25,897 bases of DNA from an uncultured Atopobiaceae bacterium (lineage in GTDB: Bacteria; Actinomycetota; Coriobacteriia; Coriobacteriales; Atopobiaceae). Under the pieces are notes generated by a model. That model did no database searches, was not told where the DNA came from, and saw nothing but the letters and a program-made list of their open reading frames with translations. This document shows, one piece after another, positions 1 to 7,339 of this stretch (the stretch's first letter is position 1; each line of letters starts with the position of its first letter). The stretch spans positions 1 to 25,897 of the forward strand of contig CALUJT010000005.1 in assembly GCA_944321005.1 (NCBI GenBank), written 5' to 3'. A program made the translations under genes and the position numbers.

Positions 1-12
1 TGACGTTCGATT

Positions 13-105
13 GACGGTCTGCCCGTGACAGTTTGCCCGGGACTAACTGTCAACTTGTAAAACGTTGACAGTTAGACCCGGGCAAACTGTCACGGGCAGA
101 CTGTC
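13..105. repeat. Long inverted repeat (42-nt arms) upstream of the HAD gene
   Basis: Arms 13-54 and 64-105 are inverted copies with only two mismatches, around a 9-nt loop (55-63). The arms are built from shorter direct units of the form TGACRGTYTGCCCG. The stem ends 25 nt before the HAD start codon and leaves that gene's ribosome site single-stranded. No T-run follows, so it is not a classic terminator. It could end an upstream gene outside the window, stabilise the HAD mRNA, or be a small palindromic insertion element. Confidence 0.8.
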
Positions 106-130
106 TGGACACTCCAAAGGAGGCCACCGC

Positions 131-925
131 ATGATCAAGCTCATCGCGTCGGACATGGACGGCACCCTGCTGGACGACGACTCCAAGGTCCCCGAGGAGA
201 CCTTCGAGCTCATCCACGCCCTGCACGAGAGGGGCGTGCGCTTCGTGGCGAGCTCGGGCCGACGCTACGACACGCTGCGCTGGTTCTTCGGGCCCGTCGC
301 GGACGAGATGGACTACGTGGCCTCCCTCGGAACGCAGGTCTACGCCGACGGTCGCCTGCTCGACCGCGAGGTCTTCTCGACCATCGCGGTGATGCGCCTG
401 TTCGAGACCGCCCAGCTCTTCGACTGCGTCCACCTCGCGCTCTATGACGCCACCCGCACCTACCTGCTCGACGACCAGAGCGCCTACATCCGCGAGCTGG
501 ACAAGGACCTCCCCAACGCGGAGCGCCTCTTCGACCCGCCGTCGCCCGACGTGAGCATCATCAAGGCCGCGGTGTGCTGCGAGCTTCCCGAGCAGCTCAT
601 GGACATGGCCTACGTCCTCGAGCGCGAGCTCTCCGAGTGGTTCACCTTCCTGCCGAGCGGTTCTCGCTGGATCGACGTGGTGCCGCGCCACGTGAACAAG
701 GCCACCGGCCTGGAGCAGGTCCTGCGCTACTGGGGCATCGACCGCAGCGAGGTCGTGGCCTTCGGCGACTCCATGAACGACTACGCCATGCTGCGCTACG
801 TGGGGCACCCCTACGTGATGGAGAACGCCCGCTACGCCGTGCGCCAGATCGGCCAGCGCGTCATCGGCCGCAACGCCGACCACGCCGTCCAGAAGACCAT
901 GCGCGAGATTCTGGAGAGCCTCTAG
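131..925 (+). CDS. Cof-type HAD-IIB family phosphatase
   Basis: A 264-residue soluble haloacid-dehalogenase hydrolase that probably dephosphorylates a small phosphorylated metabolite; the substrate cannot be read from sequence. Motif I is SDMDGTLL with the nucleophile Asp8 and acid/base Asp10. Motif II is the Ser in ASSGRR, motif III the Lys in NKATGLEQ, and motif IV is FGDSMNDYAML. A large cap lies between motifs II and III, as in the Cof/IIB class, and the length is typical of that family. The start at 131 is chosen because AAAGGAGG sits at 116-123; an upstream TTG at 65 lies inside the long hairpin and has no ribosome site. It converges on the ROK kinase gene with a 15-nt gap and no visible terminator between them. 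Confidence 0.9.
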   Translation: MIKLIASDMDGTLLDDDSKVPEETFELIHALHERGVRFVASSGRRYDTLRWFFGPVADEMDYVASLGTQVYADGRLLDREVFSTIAVMRLFETAQLFDCVHLALYDATRTYLLDDQSAYIRELDKDLPNAERLFDPPSPDVSIIKAAVCCELPEQLMDMAYVLERELSEWFTFLPSGSRWIDVVPRHVNKATGLEQVLRYWGIDRSEVVAFGDSMNDYAMLRYVGHPYVMENARYAVRQIGQRVIGRNADHAVQKTMREILESL

Positions 926-940
926 CGCGTCACGGCGCCG

Positions 941-1852
941 CTACGCCCCGCGCTTCTCGCGCATGCGAACGAAGTGCTGGTAGGCACCTATGAGGTTGGC
1001 CTCGTTGAAGAACTTGCACGTCTCGAGCTCGACCTCGGGGAAGGCGTAGGGCAGCTCCGCGTTGAACCGACGGTGAGCCGAGCGCACGCCCTCGATGAAG
1101 AGCGGGTTCCTGCTGATGCCTCCGCCCAGGCAGATGCGCTCGGGGTCCAGCCAGCACTGGATGTTGTGGATCTGGATGGCGATGTCGTCGCAGACCTCGC
1201 GGAACACGCCGGCCGTCACCTCGTCGCCGGCCTCCAGCCACGAGAAGAGCTGCCGGCCGTCGCACTTCTCGATGCCCTTGGCGTCTGCCAGGCGTCGGCA
1301 CATGCCCGTCGTGGAGCACGCGGTGGACCAGGCGCCGTCGTCGCGCAGCTCGCTGTCGCGCCGCGGCGTCTTGAAGTACATCATCGAGGCCTCGCCGGAG
1401 TAGAGGTGGGAGCCCTTGAAGAGCTCTCCGTTCACCACGGCCCCGCCGCCGATGCCCGTGCCAAACGTGAGGACCGCGCCGTTGGTCACGCCCTGCAGGT
1501 TGCCCACCGCGAGCTCGGCCATCGTGGAGCACCGCGCGTCGTTCTCCACCTCCACGGGCAGGCCAAAGCGGCGCTCCCACTCCGTCACGTCGACGTTGAA
1601 GTTGTAGGTGAGCGCCCCGCCCGTGTGGAGGTAGCGTGCGTCCACGTCCACCACGCCGGGCACGGAGAGCGCCACGCCCTCCACGGGCCCCAGCTCGGCG
1701 ATGATGCGCTCGAGCGTGGCCAGGAAGGGCTTCGGGTCGCGGGAGCCGGGGTCCGGCGTGGGCGTCTCGCCCTGGCGCTGAATCTCGGTCCCCTCCATAG
1801 CGCAGTACTTGATGGCGGTCCCGCCCACGTCAAAGACGGCGAGTCTGGTCAT
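941..1852 (-). CDS. ROK family sugar kinase or related protein
   Basis: A 303-residue protein of the ROK (repressor, ORF, kinase) sugar-kinase superfamily, expected to phosphorylate a hexose or similar sugar with ATP in the cytoplasm. The N-terminus has the phosphate loop DVGGTAIKY, the middle has the catalytic Asp in VENDARC, then the GTGIGGG adenosine/sugar loop and a late LGGGIS loop. There is no N-terminal helix-turn-helix, so it is not a ROK repressor. It lacks the zinc-binding CxCGxxGC motif of many ROK kinases; in its place it has GEASMMYF and CSTTGMC, closer to the zinc-free BglK-like subgroup. The start has GGGAGGAG just upstream. It is divergent from the LarA/UxaA pair (220-nt gap), so it may serve the same carbon source, but that is only inferred from position. 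Confidence 0.85.
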   Translation of the reverse strand: MTRLAVFDVGGTAIKYCAMEGTEIQRQGETPTPDPGSRDPKPFLATLERIIAELGPVEGVALSVPGVVDVDARYLHTGGALTYNFNVDVTEWERRFGLPVEVENDARCSTMAELAVGNLQGVTNGAVLTFGTGIGGGAVVNGELFKGSHLYSGEASMMYFKTPRRDSELRDDGAWSTACSTTGMCRRLADAKGIEKCDGRQLFSWLEAGDEVTAGVFREVCDDIAIQIHNIQCWLDPERICLGGGISRNPLFIEGVRSAHRRFNAELPYAFPEVELETCKFFNEANLIGAYQHFVRMREKRGA

Positions 1853-1958
1853 GCGCGCTCCTCCCGTTGTGTCGTCGCGGCTCAATGGTAGCCGTGTCGT
1901 CAGGTGGAAAGAAGGGCCACGTCGGCGCACGGCGCCCGGACGGGCGACGGGCGGTCGT

Positions 1959-1985
1959 GCCGGCTGGGGGGCGTCCCCGACCGGC
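1959..1985. promoter_or_regulatory. Imperfect inverted repeat in the divergent intergenic region
   Basis: GCCGG..GGGG at 1959-1969 pairs with CCCC..CCGGC at 1975-1985, with a two-base internal mismatch. It lies between the divergent ROK and LarA-like genes and upstream of the -10 box at 2033. It is a possible operator, but GC-rich DNA gives such matches by chance. Confidence 0.25.
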
Positions 1986-2032
1986 GTCGTCGGTCTGGCG
2001 GGCGCCCGGCGAGAACGGCTTCCAACCGGTCC

Positions 2033-2038
2033 TATAAT
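2033..2038 (+). promoter_or_regulatory. -10 box (TATAAT) for the LarA-like/UxaA unit
   Basis: A perfect TATAAT lies 35 nt before the LarA-like start codon in otherwise GC-rich DNA. I see no good -35 hexamer at 16-18 nt spacing, which would suit a promoter that needs an activator. That reading is inference. Confidence 0.5.
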
Positions 2039-2072
2039 GGGTCCGAGACGCCGTCGAGACCGAGAGGGCACC

Positions 2073-3761
2073 ATGACCAGAGACGCATCGCGCACCATAA
2101 GCATCCCGTACGGCCACGGCTCGCTTGAACTCGCCCTGCGCGAGGGAGACTGCGTGATAGAGGGGGAGATCTCCACCGTCAGGCCGGGGGCCCCGGCGGA
2201 GGAGCTCGTCCGCCGCGCGCTCGAGAGCCCCGTGGGCACGCCGCGCCTCTGCGAGCTCGCGCGCGACGCCCGCAGCGTGGTCATAGTCACGAGCGACCAC
2301 ACGCGCGCCATGCCCAGCGCGATCACGCTGCCCCTGCTTCTGGAGGAGGTGCGCCGCGGCAACCCGGATGCCGAGATAACCATCCTCGTGGCAACGGGCC
2401 TTCATCGCGCCACGACGCCGGACGAGCAGCGCGCCATGTTCGGCAGCGAGATAGTGGACTCCGAGCGCATCGTCATCCACGACGCCTTCGACGAGTCAGC
2501 CCACGTTGACCTGGGCACGCTCCCCTCGGGCGCGTGCTTCTTCGTGGACCGGCTGGTCACCACCTGCGACCTCCTGGTGACCGAGGGCTTCATCGAACCG
2601 CACTTCTTCGCGGGCTTCTCCGGCGGGCGCAAGAGCATCCTGCCCGGCGTGTGCTCCGAGCGCACCGTGAAGGAGAACCACTCCTACCGCGCCATCGCCA
2701 GTGACCGCGCCCGCTCGGCGGTGCTGGACGGCAACCCCATCCACCTGGACATGGTCGAGGCGGCCCGCCGCGTGAACGTGGCCTTCATCCTCAACGTGGC
2801 ACTCAACGGCGCCAAGGAGATCATCGGCGCCTGGGCGGGCGACGTGGAGCGCGCGCACGAGGAGGGCGCGCGCTTCGTCGGCGACCTCACCAGGCGGCCG
2901 GTGGAGGCGGCGGACATCGTGGTCACCGGCAACGGGGGTCACCCGCTGGACCAGAACCTCTACCAGAGCCCCAAGGCGGCCTCCACCGCCGCGGCGTACG
3001 CGGGGGAGGACGGCGTCATCATCCTGTGCTGCCGCTGCGCGGACGGCATGGGGAGCGAGAACTTCGAGAGGCTCATGCAGCTGGGCTCGCCCGAGGAGAT
3101 AGACGCGCGCCTCTCCGCCATCCCCGCGCACGAGACCATCCCCGAGCAGTGGTGCGCCCAGATCTACTCGCGCATCCTGCGGCGCCACAGGCTCATCCTC
3201 GTGAGCGACGGCCTGGACCCCGACCTCGTCTCGCGTCTCAACATGACGCCGGCGGCCACGCTGGACGAGGCGCTCGCCCTGGCGCGCAAGATCAAGGGCC
3301 CCAAAGCCCGCCTGATGGTCATCCCGGACGGCGTGAACGTGGTTCCGGCGGGTCCCGAGAAGGCGGCGAGAAGAACCGCGGGCCGGCAGGAGTCCCCGCT
3401 TCCCCTGGCGCTCAAGGTGGCGGACGCGGACAACGTGGCCACCATCTTCGCGGACGGCACCACCGTCGGCACCGTGGTGCGCGTGCGGGACCGCGCGGGT
3501 AACGAGTCCCTGGTAACGGCACGAGGGGACATCCCCTACGGCCACAAGATCGCACTTGCGGACGTGGCCGCGGGCCAGACCGTCGTCAAGTACGGGGAGA
3601 GCATCGGCGTCGCCTCGCGTGCCATCGCCGTGGGCGACTACGTCCACGTGCACAACCTCGACAGCATGCGCGGCAGGGGAGACCTCGAGCAGGGGAGCCC
3701 CGAGCAGCCGCGCCCCGAGTGGCCGCGCCCCGAGCGAGAGGAGGCCGGCAATGACCTCTAG
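2073..3761 (+). CDS. LarA-type nickel-pincer racemase/epimerase fused to a UxaA SAF domain
   Basis: A 562-residue two-part protein. Residues about 1-425 match the lactate racemase LarA family (DUF2088), which uses a nickel-pincer nucleotide to invert 2-hydroxy acids. The Lactobacillus plantarum LarA active-site residues all align with a constant +3 offset: catalytic His111 (GLHRATT) and His177 (EPHFFAGF), pincer-attached Lys187 (GGRKSILPG) and nickel ligand His203 (KENH). Residues about 440-545 (VADADNVATIFADG to DYVHVHNL) match the SAF domain that forms the small N-terminal part of altronate dehydratase UxaA. The next gene supplies the missing UxaA catalytic part and overlaps by 11 nt, so the two proteins probably work as one complex. 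The substrate is unknown; a sugar acid such as a gluconate/altronate-type compound is plausible. LarB, LarC and LarE, needed to make the cofactor, are not in this window. The start is preceded by GAGAGGG. Confidence 0.85.
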   Translation: MTRDASRTISIPYGHGSLELALREGDCVIEGEISTVRPGAPAEELVRRALESPVGTPRLCELARDARSVVIVTSDHTRAMPSAITLPLLLEEVRRGNPDAEITILVATGLHRATTPDEQRAMFGSEIVDSERIVIHDAFDESAHVDLGTLPSGACFFVDRLVTTCDLLVTEGFIEPHFFAGFSGGRKSILPGVCSERTVKENHSYRAIASDRARSAVLDGNPIHLDMVEAARRVNVAFILNVALNGAKEIIGAWAGDVERAHEEGARFVGDLTRRPVEAADIVVTGNGGHPLDQNLYQSPKAASTAAAYAGEDGVIILCCRCADGMGSENFERLMQLGSPEEIDARLSAIPAHETIPEQWCAQIYSRILRRHRLILVSDGLDPDLVSRLNMTPAATLDEALALARKIKGPKARLMVIPDGVNVVPAGPEKAARRTAGRQESPLPLALKVADADNVATIFADGTTVGTVVRVRDRAGNESLVTARGDIPYGHKIALADVAAGQTVVKYGESIGVASRAIAVGDYVHVHNLDSMRGRGDLEQGSPEQPRPEWPRPEREEAGNDL

Positions 3762-4926
3762 GCCCCGCTTCTTTGGCTACCCGCGCCCGGACGGCACGTT
3801 TGGCGCCCGCAATCACGTGGCCGTGATTCCCAGCGTCACCTGCGCGGGCGACGTTGCCCAGGCCGTCTGCCACCAGGTGGCCGGAACCGTGTGCTACCTC
3901 CACCACCAGGGCTGCTGCCAGCTCCCGCCCGACCTCGAGCGCGTCACGGACACGCTCGTCTCGCTGGGCAGAAGCCCCAACGTGGGCGCCGTCCTCATCG
4001 TCACCCTGGGCTGCGAGGGCACGGATCACGAGCGCATGTACGAGGAGCTCTCGCGGACGGGCAAGCCGGTGCGCAAGATCGCCATCCAGGAGCTGGGCGG
4101 CACGGCGTCCGCCATCGCGCGCGGCATAGAGGAGGCGCGCGAGCTGGTGCTGGCCATCTCCGGCCAGCAGCGCGTTGAGACGGGCGTGGAGAACGTCATC
4201 ATGTCCATCAAGTGCGGCGCCTCTGACACCACGAGCGGCATGGCGTCCAACTGCGTCATCGGCAGAGTGGCGGACCGCCTGGTAGACCTCGGCGCCACGG
4301 TGGTCTTTGGCGAGACCACCGAGTTCATCGGCGGCGAGGACCTGCTCGCGGCCCGTGCCGCCTCTCCGGGGGTGGCGAGCCGCATCTACGAGATCGTGGA
4401 CGCCATGGAGACGCGCGCCAAGAGCGTGGGGTGCGACATGCGACGCGGCCAGCCCACCCCGGGCAACATCGCGGGCGGGCTCTCCAGCATCGAGGAGAAG
4501 AGCCTGGGCGCCATAGTCAAGAGCGGAACGCGGCCCATCCAGGGCGTGCTCGACTACCCCGAGACCGCCTTCGGGAGGAAGGGCCTCTGGATCAAGGACA
4601 CCCCCGGGCGCGAGCCGGAGATCCTCACGGGCATGGCCGCCACCGGCGCGCAGTTCATGTGCTTCTCCACCGGTCGCGGGGCGCCGCAGGGCTTCCCCAG
4701 CATGCCCGTCGTCAAGATCTGCGGAAACCCGCACACCTACCGGCGCATGAGGGGGGACATGGATGTGGACGCCGGCCGCATCATCGAGGGCGCCGCGAGC
4801 ATAGACCAGGTGGCGGACGAGACCTTCGAGCTCATCCTCCGCGTCCTCTCCGGCGAGCTCACCAAGAACGAGGCGATAGGCTACACCAGCTCCATAGACA
4901 TCCACTGCCTGGGTCCCGTCATCTAG
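3751..4926 (+). CDS. UxaA-family dehydratase catalytic (C-terminal) subunit
   Basis: A 391-residue protein of the altronate/galactarate dehydratase family (UxaA/GarD C-terminal part), metal-dependent lyases that remove water from sugar acids. Seen motifs are FGARNHVAVIPSVTC near the N-terminus, HHQGCCQ, VTLGCEGTDHERM, the family signature IKCGASDTTSG, and FGETTEFIGGEDLL. The usual N-terminal SAF domain is absent here and is instead attached to the preceding LarA-like protein. The start has GAGAGGAGG at the right distance and lies inside the end of the upstream gene, implying translational coupling. SuyB-like sulfo-lyases belong to the same family, so a sulfolactate-type substrate cannot be excluded. 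Confidence 0.85.
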   Translation: MTSRPRFFGYPRPDGTFGARNHVAVIPSVTCAGDVAQAVCHQVAGTVCYLHHQGCCQLPPDLERVTDTLVSLGRSPNVGAVLIVTLGCEGTDHERMYEELSRTGKPVRKIAIQELGGTASAIARGIEEARELVLAISGQQRVETGVENVIMSIKCGASDTTSGMASNCVIGRVADRLVDLGATVVFGETTEFIGGEDLLAARAASPGVASRIYEIVDAMETRAKSVGCDMRRGQPTPGNIAGGLSSIEEKSLGAIVKSGTRPIQGVLDYPETAFGRKGLWIKDTPGREPEILTGMAATGAQFMCFSTGRGAPQGFPSMPVVKICGNPHTYRRMRGDMDVDAGRIIEGAASIDQVADETFELILRVLSGELTKNEAIGYTSSIDIHCLGPVI

Positions 4927-5147
4927 CGCGGCGCGCGCGGGGTGCCGCCGCCGTGCCCCGCCGCATGTCCCCGCCGCGCCCTGCCGTGGCGAATAAGAGC
5001 TTTTGCCACTATTGGCCCTCGTTTTGGGTGAATTGTTGGCAGAAACTCTTTCTCGGGGCGGGCGGCGTTTCCCCGGCTGGCACAAAGCGCGCGGCATGAA
5101 TCGACATTCGGCATACGTTCAGCGGAAGGCTCGAGAAAGGAACACAC

Positions 5148-5846
5148 ATGAAGTTCGTACTCACCGGCGACTCCGACTGCCCCATCGCCCGCATCGCGCT
5201 CGCGCAGGGCGAGTCCGTCCGAACGGAGAGCGGGAGCATGGTGTACTCGCGCGGGGTGGAGATCACGGGCGGCCTCAACACCAAGAAGAAGGGCCTCGGC
5301 GGCGTCCTCAGCGCCATCGGGCGCAGCATCACCAGCGGCGAGTCCATGTTCGTCACCACGGCAACGGGCACCCAGAGCAACGGGGAGATTGCCATCGCGC
5401 CGCCCATCCCCGGCAAGATTATGGAGCTTCACGTTGATGCGGCGCACCAGTACCGCCTGAACACCGGCGCGTTTCTCGCTTGCGACGAGAGCGTGGACTT
5501 CACGATGGTGAACCAGGGCATCACCAAGGCGCTCTTTGGCAACACGGGCGGCCTCTTCGTGATGGAGCTCCACGGCGAGGGAACGGTCCTGGTGTCCGCG
5601 TTCGGCGACGTCCTGGCGCTCGACGTGGTGCCGGGAGAGCCCCTGACCGTCGACAACGAGCACGTGGTTGCGTGGGACGCCGGCCTTGACTATCACATCG
5701 AGGTCGCGAGCGGCATCTTCGGCTTCACCACGGGCGAGGGCCTCGTGAACACGTTCACCGGCAGCGGACGCGTGTACATCCAGACGCGCAACCTGGCCAA
5801 CCTCGCGCAGGCCATGCACCCGTACCTGCCCACGGCCTCGAGCTAG
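5148..5846 (+). CDS. AIM24 / TIGR00266 family protein
   Basis: A 232-residue protein of the AIM24 family (TIGR00266 subgroup), widespread in bacteria and of unclear biochemical role. It has the expected beta-rich, glycine-rich pattern: an early KFVLTGDSDCPIARIAL stretch, ESGSMVYSRGVEI, the central GESMFVTTATG and PPIPGKIMEL, then GLFVMELHGEGTVLVS and the closing GEGLVNTFTGSG. There is no signal peptide or membrane segment. The start has GAAAGGA nine bases upstream. It stands alone, after a 221-nt gap that includes an AT-richer patch (about 4988-5053) that may hold its promoter, though no clear hexamer pair is seen. Confidence 0.85.
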   Translation: MKFVLTGDSDCPIARIALAQGESVRTESGSMVYSRGVEITGGLNTKKKGLGGVLSAIGRSITSGESMFVTTATGTQSNGEIAIAPPIPGKIMELHVDAAHQYRLNTGAFLACDESVDFTMVNQGITKALFGNTGGLFVMELHGEGTVLVSAFGDVLALDVVPGEPLTVDNEHVVAWDAGLDYHIEVASGIFGFTTGEGLVNTFTGSGRVYIQTRNLANLAQAMHPYLPTASS

Positions 5847-6275
5847 GGGCGAGAAGGACGGGCGAGGCGCGGGGCGAGAAGGACGAGCGAGAAGAGCCGT
5901 CCCGCCGCACCGCGTCCCGCCTGCCGTCCGCCGGCGAAATCCCGACGCTCGCGGAGCGCTCGCGCACGACGGTATCCAAGCCGGCTGCGCGGGCAATAAG
6001 AAGAGTGTCAAGCACATCGTCGCTACCCAGAAGGCGACCGGCAGAGGAGGCGAGTCCAGTGAACAGCGATCAGAACGCAGGGTCTGGACCCGTCGTCCGT
6101 GCGACCGAGACCCTGTAGCCCCGGGCGAGCGATTCGTTTCGCCGCCGACGTCCTCCGACACGTTCATCGGATTCGGGTTGATGAGGAGAGCTAGCGGGGC
6201 GGAGTCCAGACTTCTATCGCATCTGTCGGGCGCTTGGTAGCTAGATGGGATGTGAATCCAAAGGACAGAGCAGCC
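5847..6275. other. Intergenic region without an intact gene
   Basis: It begins with a 21-bp tandem repeat (5846-5866 and 5871-5891, one mismatch). A short ORF of 19 codons starts at a GTG near 6060 behind GAGGAGG and stops at a TAG near 6118; further short open stretches continue in another frame to about 6240. This could be a decayed 5' gene end or the 5' part of a small RNA ending at the terminator at 6276-6304. I cannot assign it to a family. Confidence 0.4.
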
Positions 6276-6304
6276 GGGGCGGTGCCGAGGGGCGCCGCCC
6301 CTTT
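6276..6304 (+). terminator. Rho-independent terminator-like hairpin
   Basis: GGGGCGGTGCC (6276-6286) pairs with GGCGCCGCCCC (6291-6301) through 11 bp with one G-U pair and a GAGG loop, followed by TTT. No intact gene ends just before it, so it may serve the AIM24 transcript or an unannotated small RNA. Confidence 0.5.
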
Positions 6305-6333
6305 CGCGTGCGACATTCGGCCGCGAGCACGAA

Positions 6334-6360
6334 AAAGCCCGGAGGTCGCATGACCTCCGG
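6334..6360. terminator. Hairpin CCGGAGGTC-GCAT-GACCTCCGG
   Basis: A perfect 9-bp stem (6339-6347 with 6352-6360) and a 4-nt GCAT loop, preceded by five A. Read on the minus strand it ends in a T run, as a terminator would. The right part, GCATGACCTCCGG, recurs at 10445-10457. Confidence 0.5.
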
Positions 6361-6450
6361 CTGCAAGTTCATGGTATTCATTAAATGATTTCAATATCTT
6401 TAATTGTCATATCCAAGGCTAGCACCTCCCTGCTCCGCGGGGCAGGCGCC

Positions 6451-6568
6451 AAGTACCGCCAAGTATCGCCAGAAGCTGCCTTTGCGCCTGCGCGTGGAAG
6501 GAGATGACAAGTTTCCGCTGGTAGACGAGTTGGATGTGCAACGCCGCCAAGTATCGCCAAGTATCGCA
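6451..6568. repeat. Two tandem pairs of a 10-bp repeat, AAGTATCGCC
   Basis: Units lie at 6451-6460 (AAGTACCGCC), 6461-6470, 6549-6558 and 6559-6568 (last base A). The two pairs are 98 bp apart. The second pair abuts the point where homology to the ORF6N-family protein begins, so this block may mark a deletion or recombination junction. Confidence 0.6.
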
Positions 6569-7025
6569 AGGTGCTGCGCAGCGACACCGCGATTGAGGTG
6601 AGCGTAAGGATCATCGACGAGTTCGTCGCCATGCGCCACTTCCTCGCCGAGAACGTCGCTCTGCTCGAACGGCCGTGCGGCATCGAGTCGAGTCACGCGG
6701 CGTTCCAGCGGATTTACCGATGAGCGCTTCGACCAGGTGTTCCGCTTGCTCGAGGGCGTCGCAGTGACCGTCTACACCTCCGGCAACCGGCTCACGCAGG
6801 ACGGCGTCGACGCGCTCATCGCGCAGTGCCCGTCCCTTACGGTCCTCCACACCAGGGCGTTCCACGACCGCTTCATCATTCTCGACGGCGAGGCCGCGTA
6901 CCACATCGGCGCGTCCCTCAAGGACGCTGGAAAAGTGCTCCGGCATAGACCTCATCCAGGACAGGGAGCTGACGGAGACGCTCGTCGAGAAGCTGGGGCT
7001 TCTCGACGAGCGTCCAACGAGATAG
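6559..7025 (+). pseudogene. Decayed ORF6N/RhuM-like DNA-binding protein (C-terminal remnant)
   Basis: Three frames joined give a continuous protein. Frame one (to the TGA at 6721) reads VLRSDTAIEVSVRIIDEFVA and MRHFLAENVALLER, a pattern I know from the end of ORF6N/RhuM-type proteins of phages and mobile elements. A shift before about 6713 leads to TDERFDQVFRLLEG and then HDRFIILDGEAAYHIGASLK, the C-terminal module these proteins carry, with a phospholipase D-like HxxF..D pattern. A second shift at the A4 run 6931-6934 leads to CSGIDLIQDRELTETLVEKL and a TAG at 7023. The N-terminal ORF6N domain is missing. Family assignment is from memory of the pattern. Confidence 0.7.
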
Positions 7026-7031
7026 TCGCCG

Positions 7032-7066
7032 TACTACGACATCCCATGTCGTAGTAAGTGTCGTAG
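7032..7066. repeat. Palindrome with GTCGTAG half-sites
   Basis: TACTACGACAT (7032-7042) and ATGTCGTAGTA (7046-7056) are perfect inverted copies around CCC. A third half-site in direct orientation follows at 7060-7066. It resembles the GTCGCAG arrays around the AlbA_2 gene and lies upstream of the primase-helicase. Confidence 0.7.
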
Positions 7067-7339
7067 TAAATCTGGCGGCAGGCCGAGCAGTGGCACCGGT
7101 GCTGCTGCCCTGAACGAGGCCGCACCCCGTCGCGCCCACCCACTCCGAGAGTTTCCCCACGTCCGCTCAGGCGCCGCGGGGGCTGCGCCTGTGTCGGCGC
7201 GTAAAGGGCCCGCAAATCCCTCCGCAGCCTCCGCGTGCGGCGCCGGTGGAGGGAGCGGCGGAGGTAAGCGCACTTGCATCTGGCGGGCGCGGACTCGAGG
7301 AAGGGGTCGGATAGATAATATGGGTTGGAGTGGTTTGTG
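7067..7339. other. Upstream region of the primase-helicase
   Basis: GC-rich DNA with no supportable gene. A GATAAT at 7314-7319 is a possible -10 box for the primase-helicase, without a convincing -35. If used, it would put transcription start near 7325, excluding the TTG at 7325 as start codon and favouring ATG 7340 or 7364. Confidence 0.3.

Noticed and set aside
65..130. Upstream TTG start (65) for the HAD gene adding 22 residues
   Set aside because: It lies in the right arm of the long hairpin, has no ribosome site, and the ATG at 131 has AAAGGAGG and matches the family start.
2496..3653. Long minus-strand frame opposite the LarA-like gene
   Set aside because: Composition rich in Val, Arg, His and Ala with no motif; a GC-rich antisense shadow of a clear gene.
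4934..4965. GC-rich symmetry after the UxaA gene as a terminator
   Set aside because: GGGGTGC and GTGCCCC are not reverse complements, so they form no long stem.
7325..7339. TTG start for the primase-helicase
   Set aside because: No ribosome site, and the possible -10 box at 7314 leaves no room; ATG 7340 or 7364 is better.
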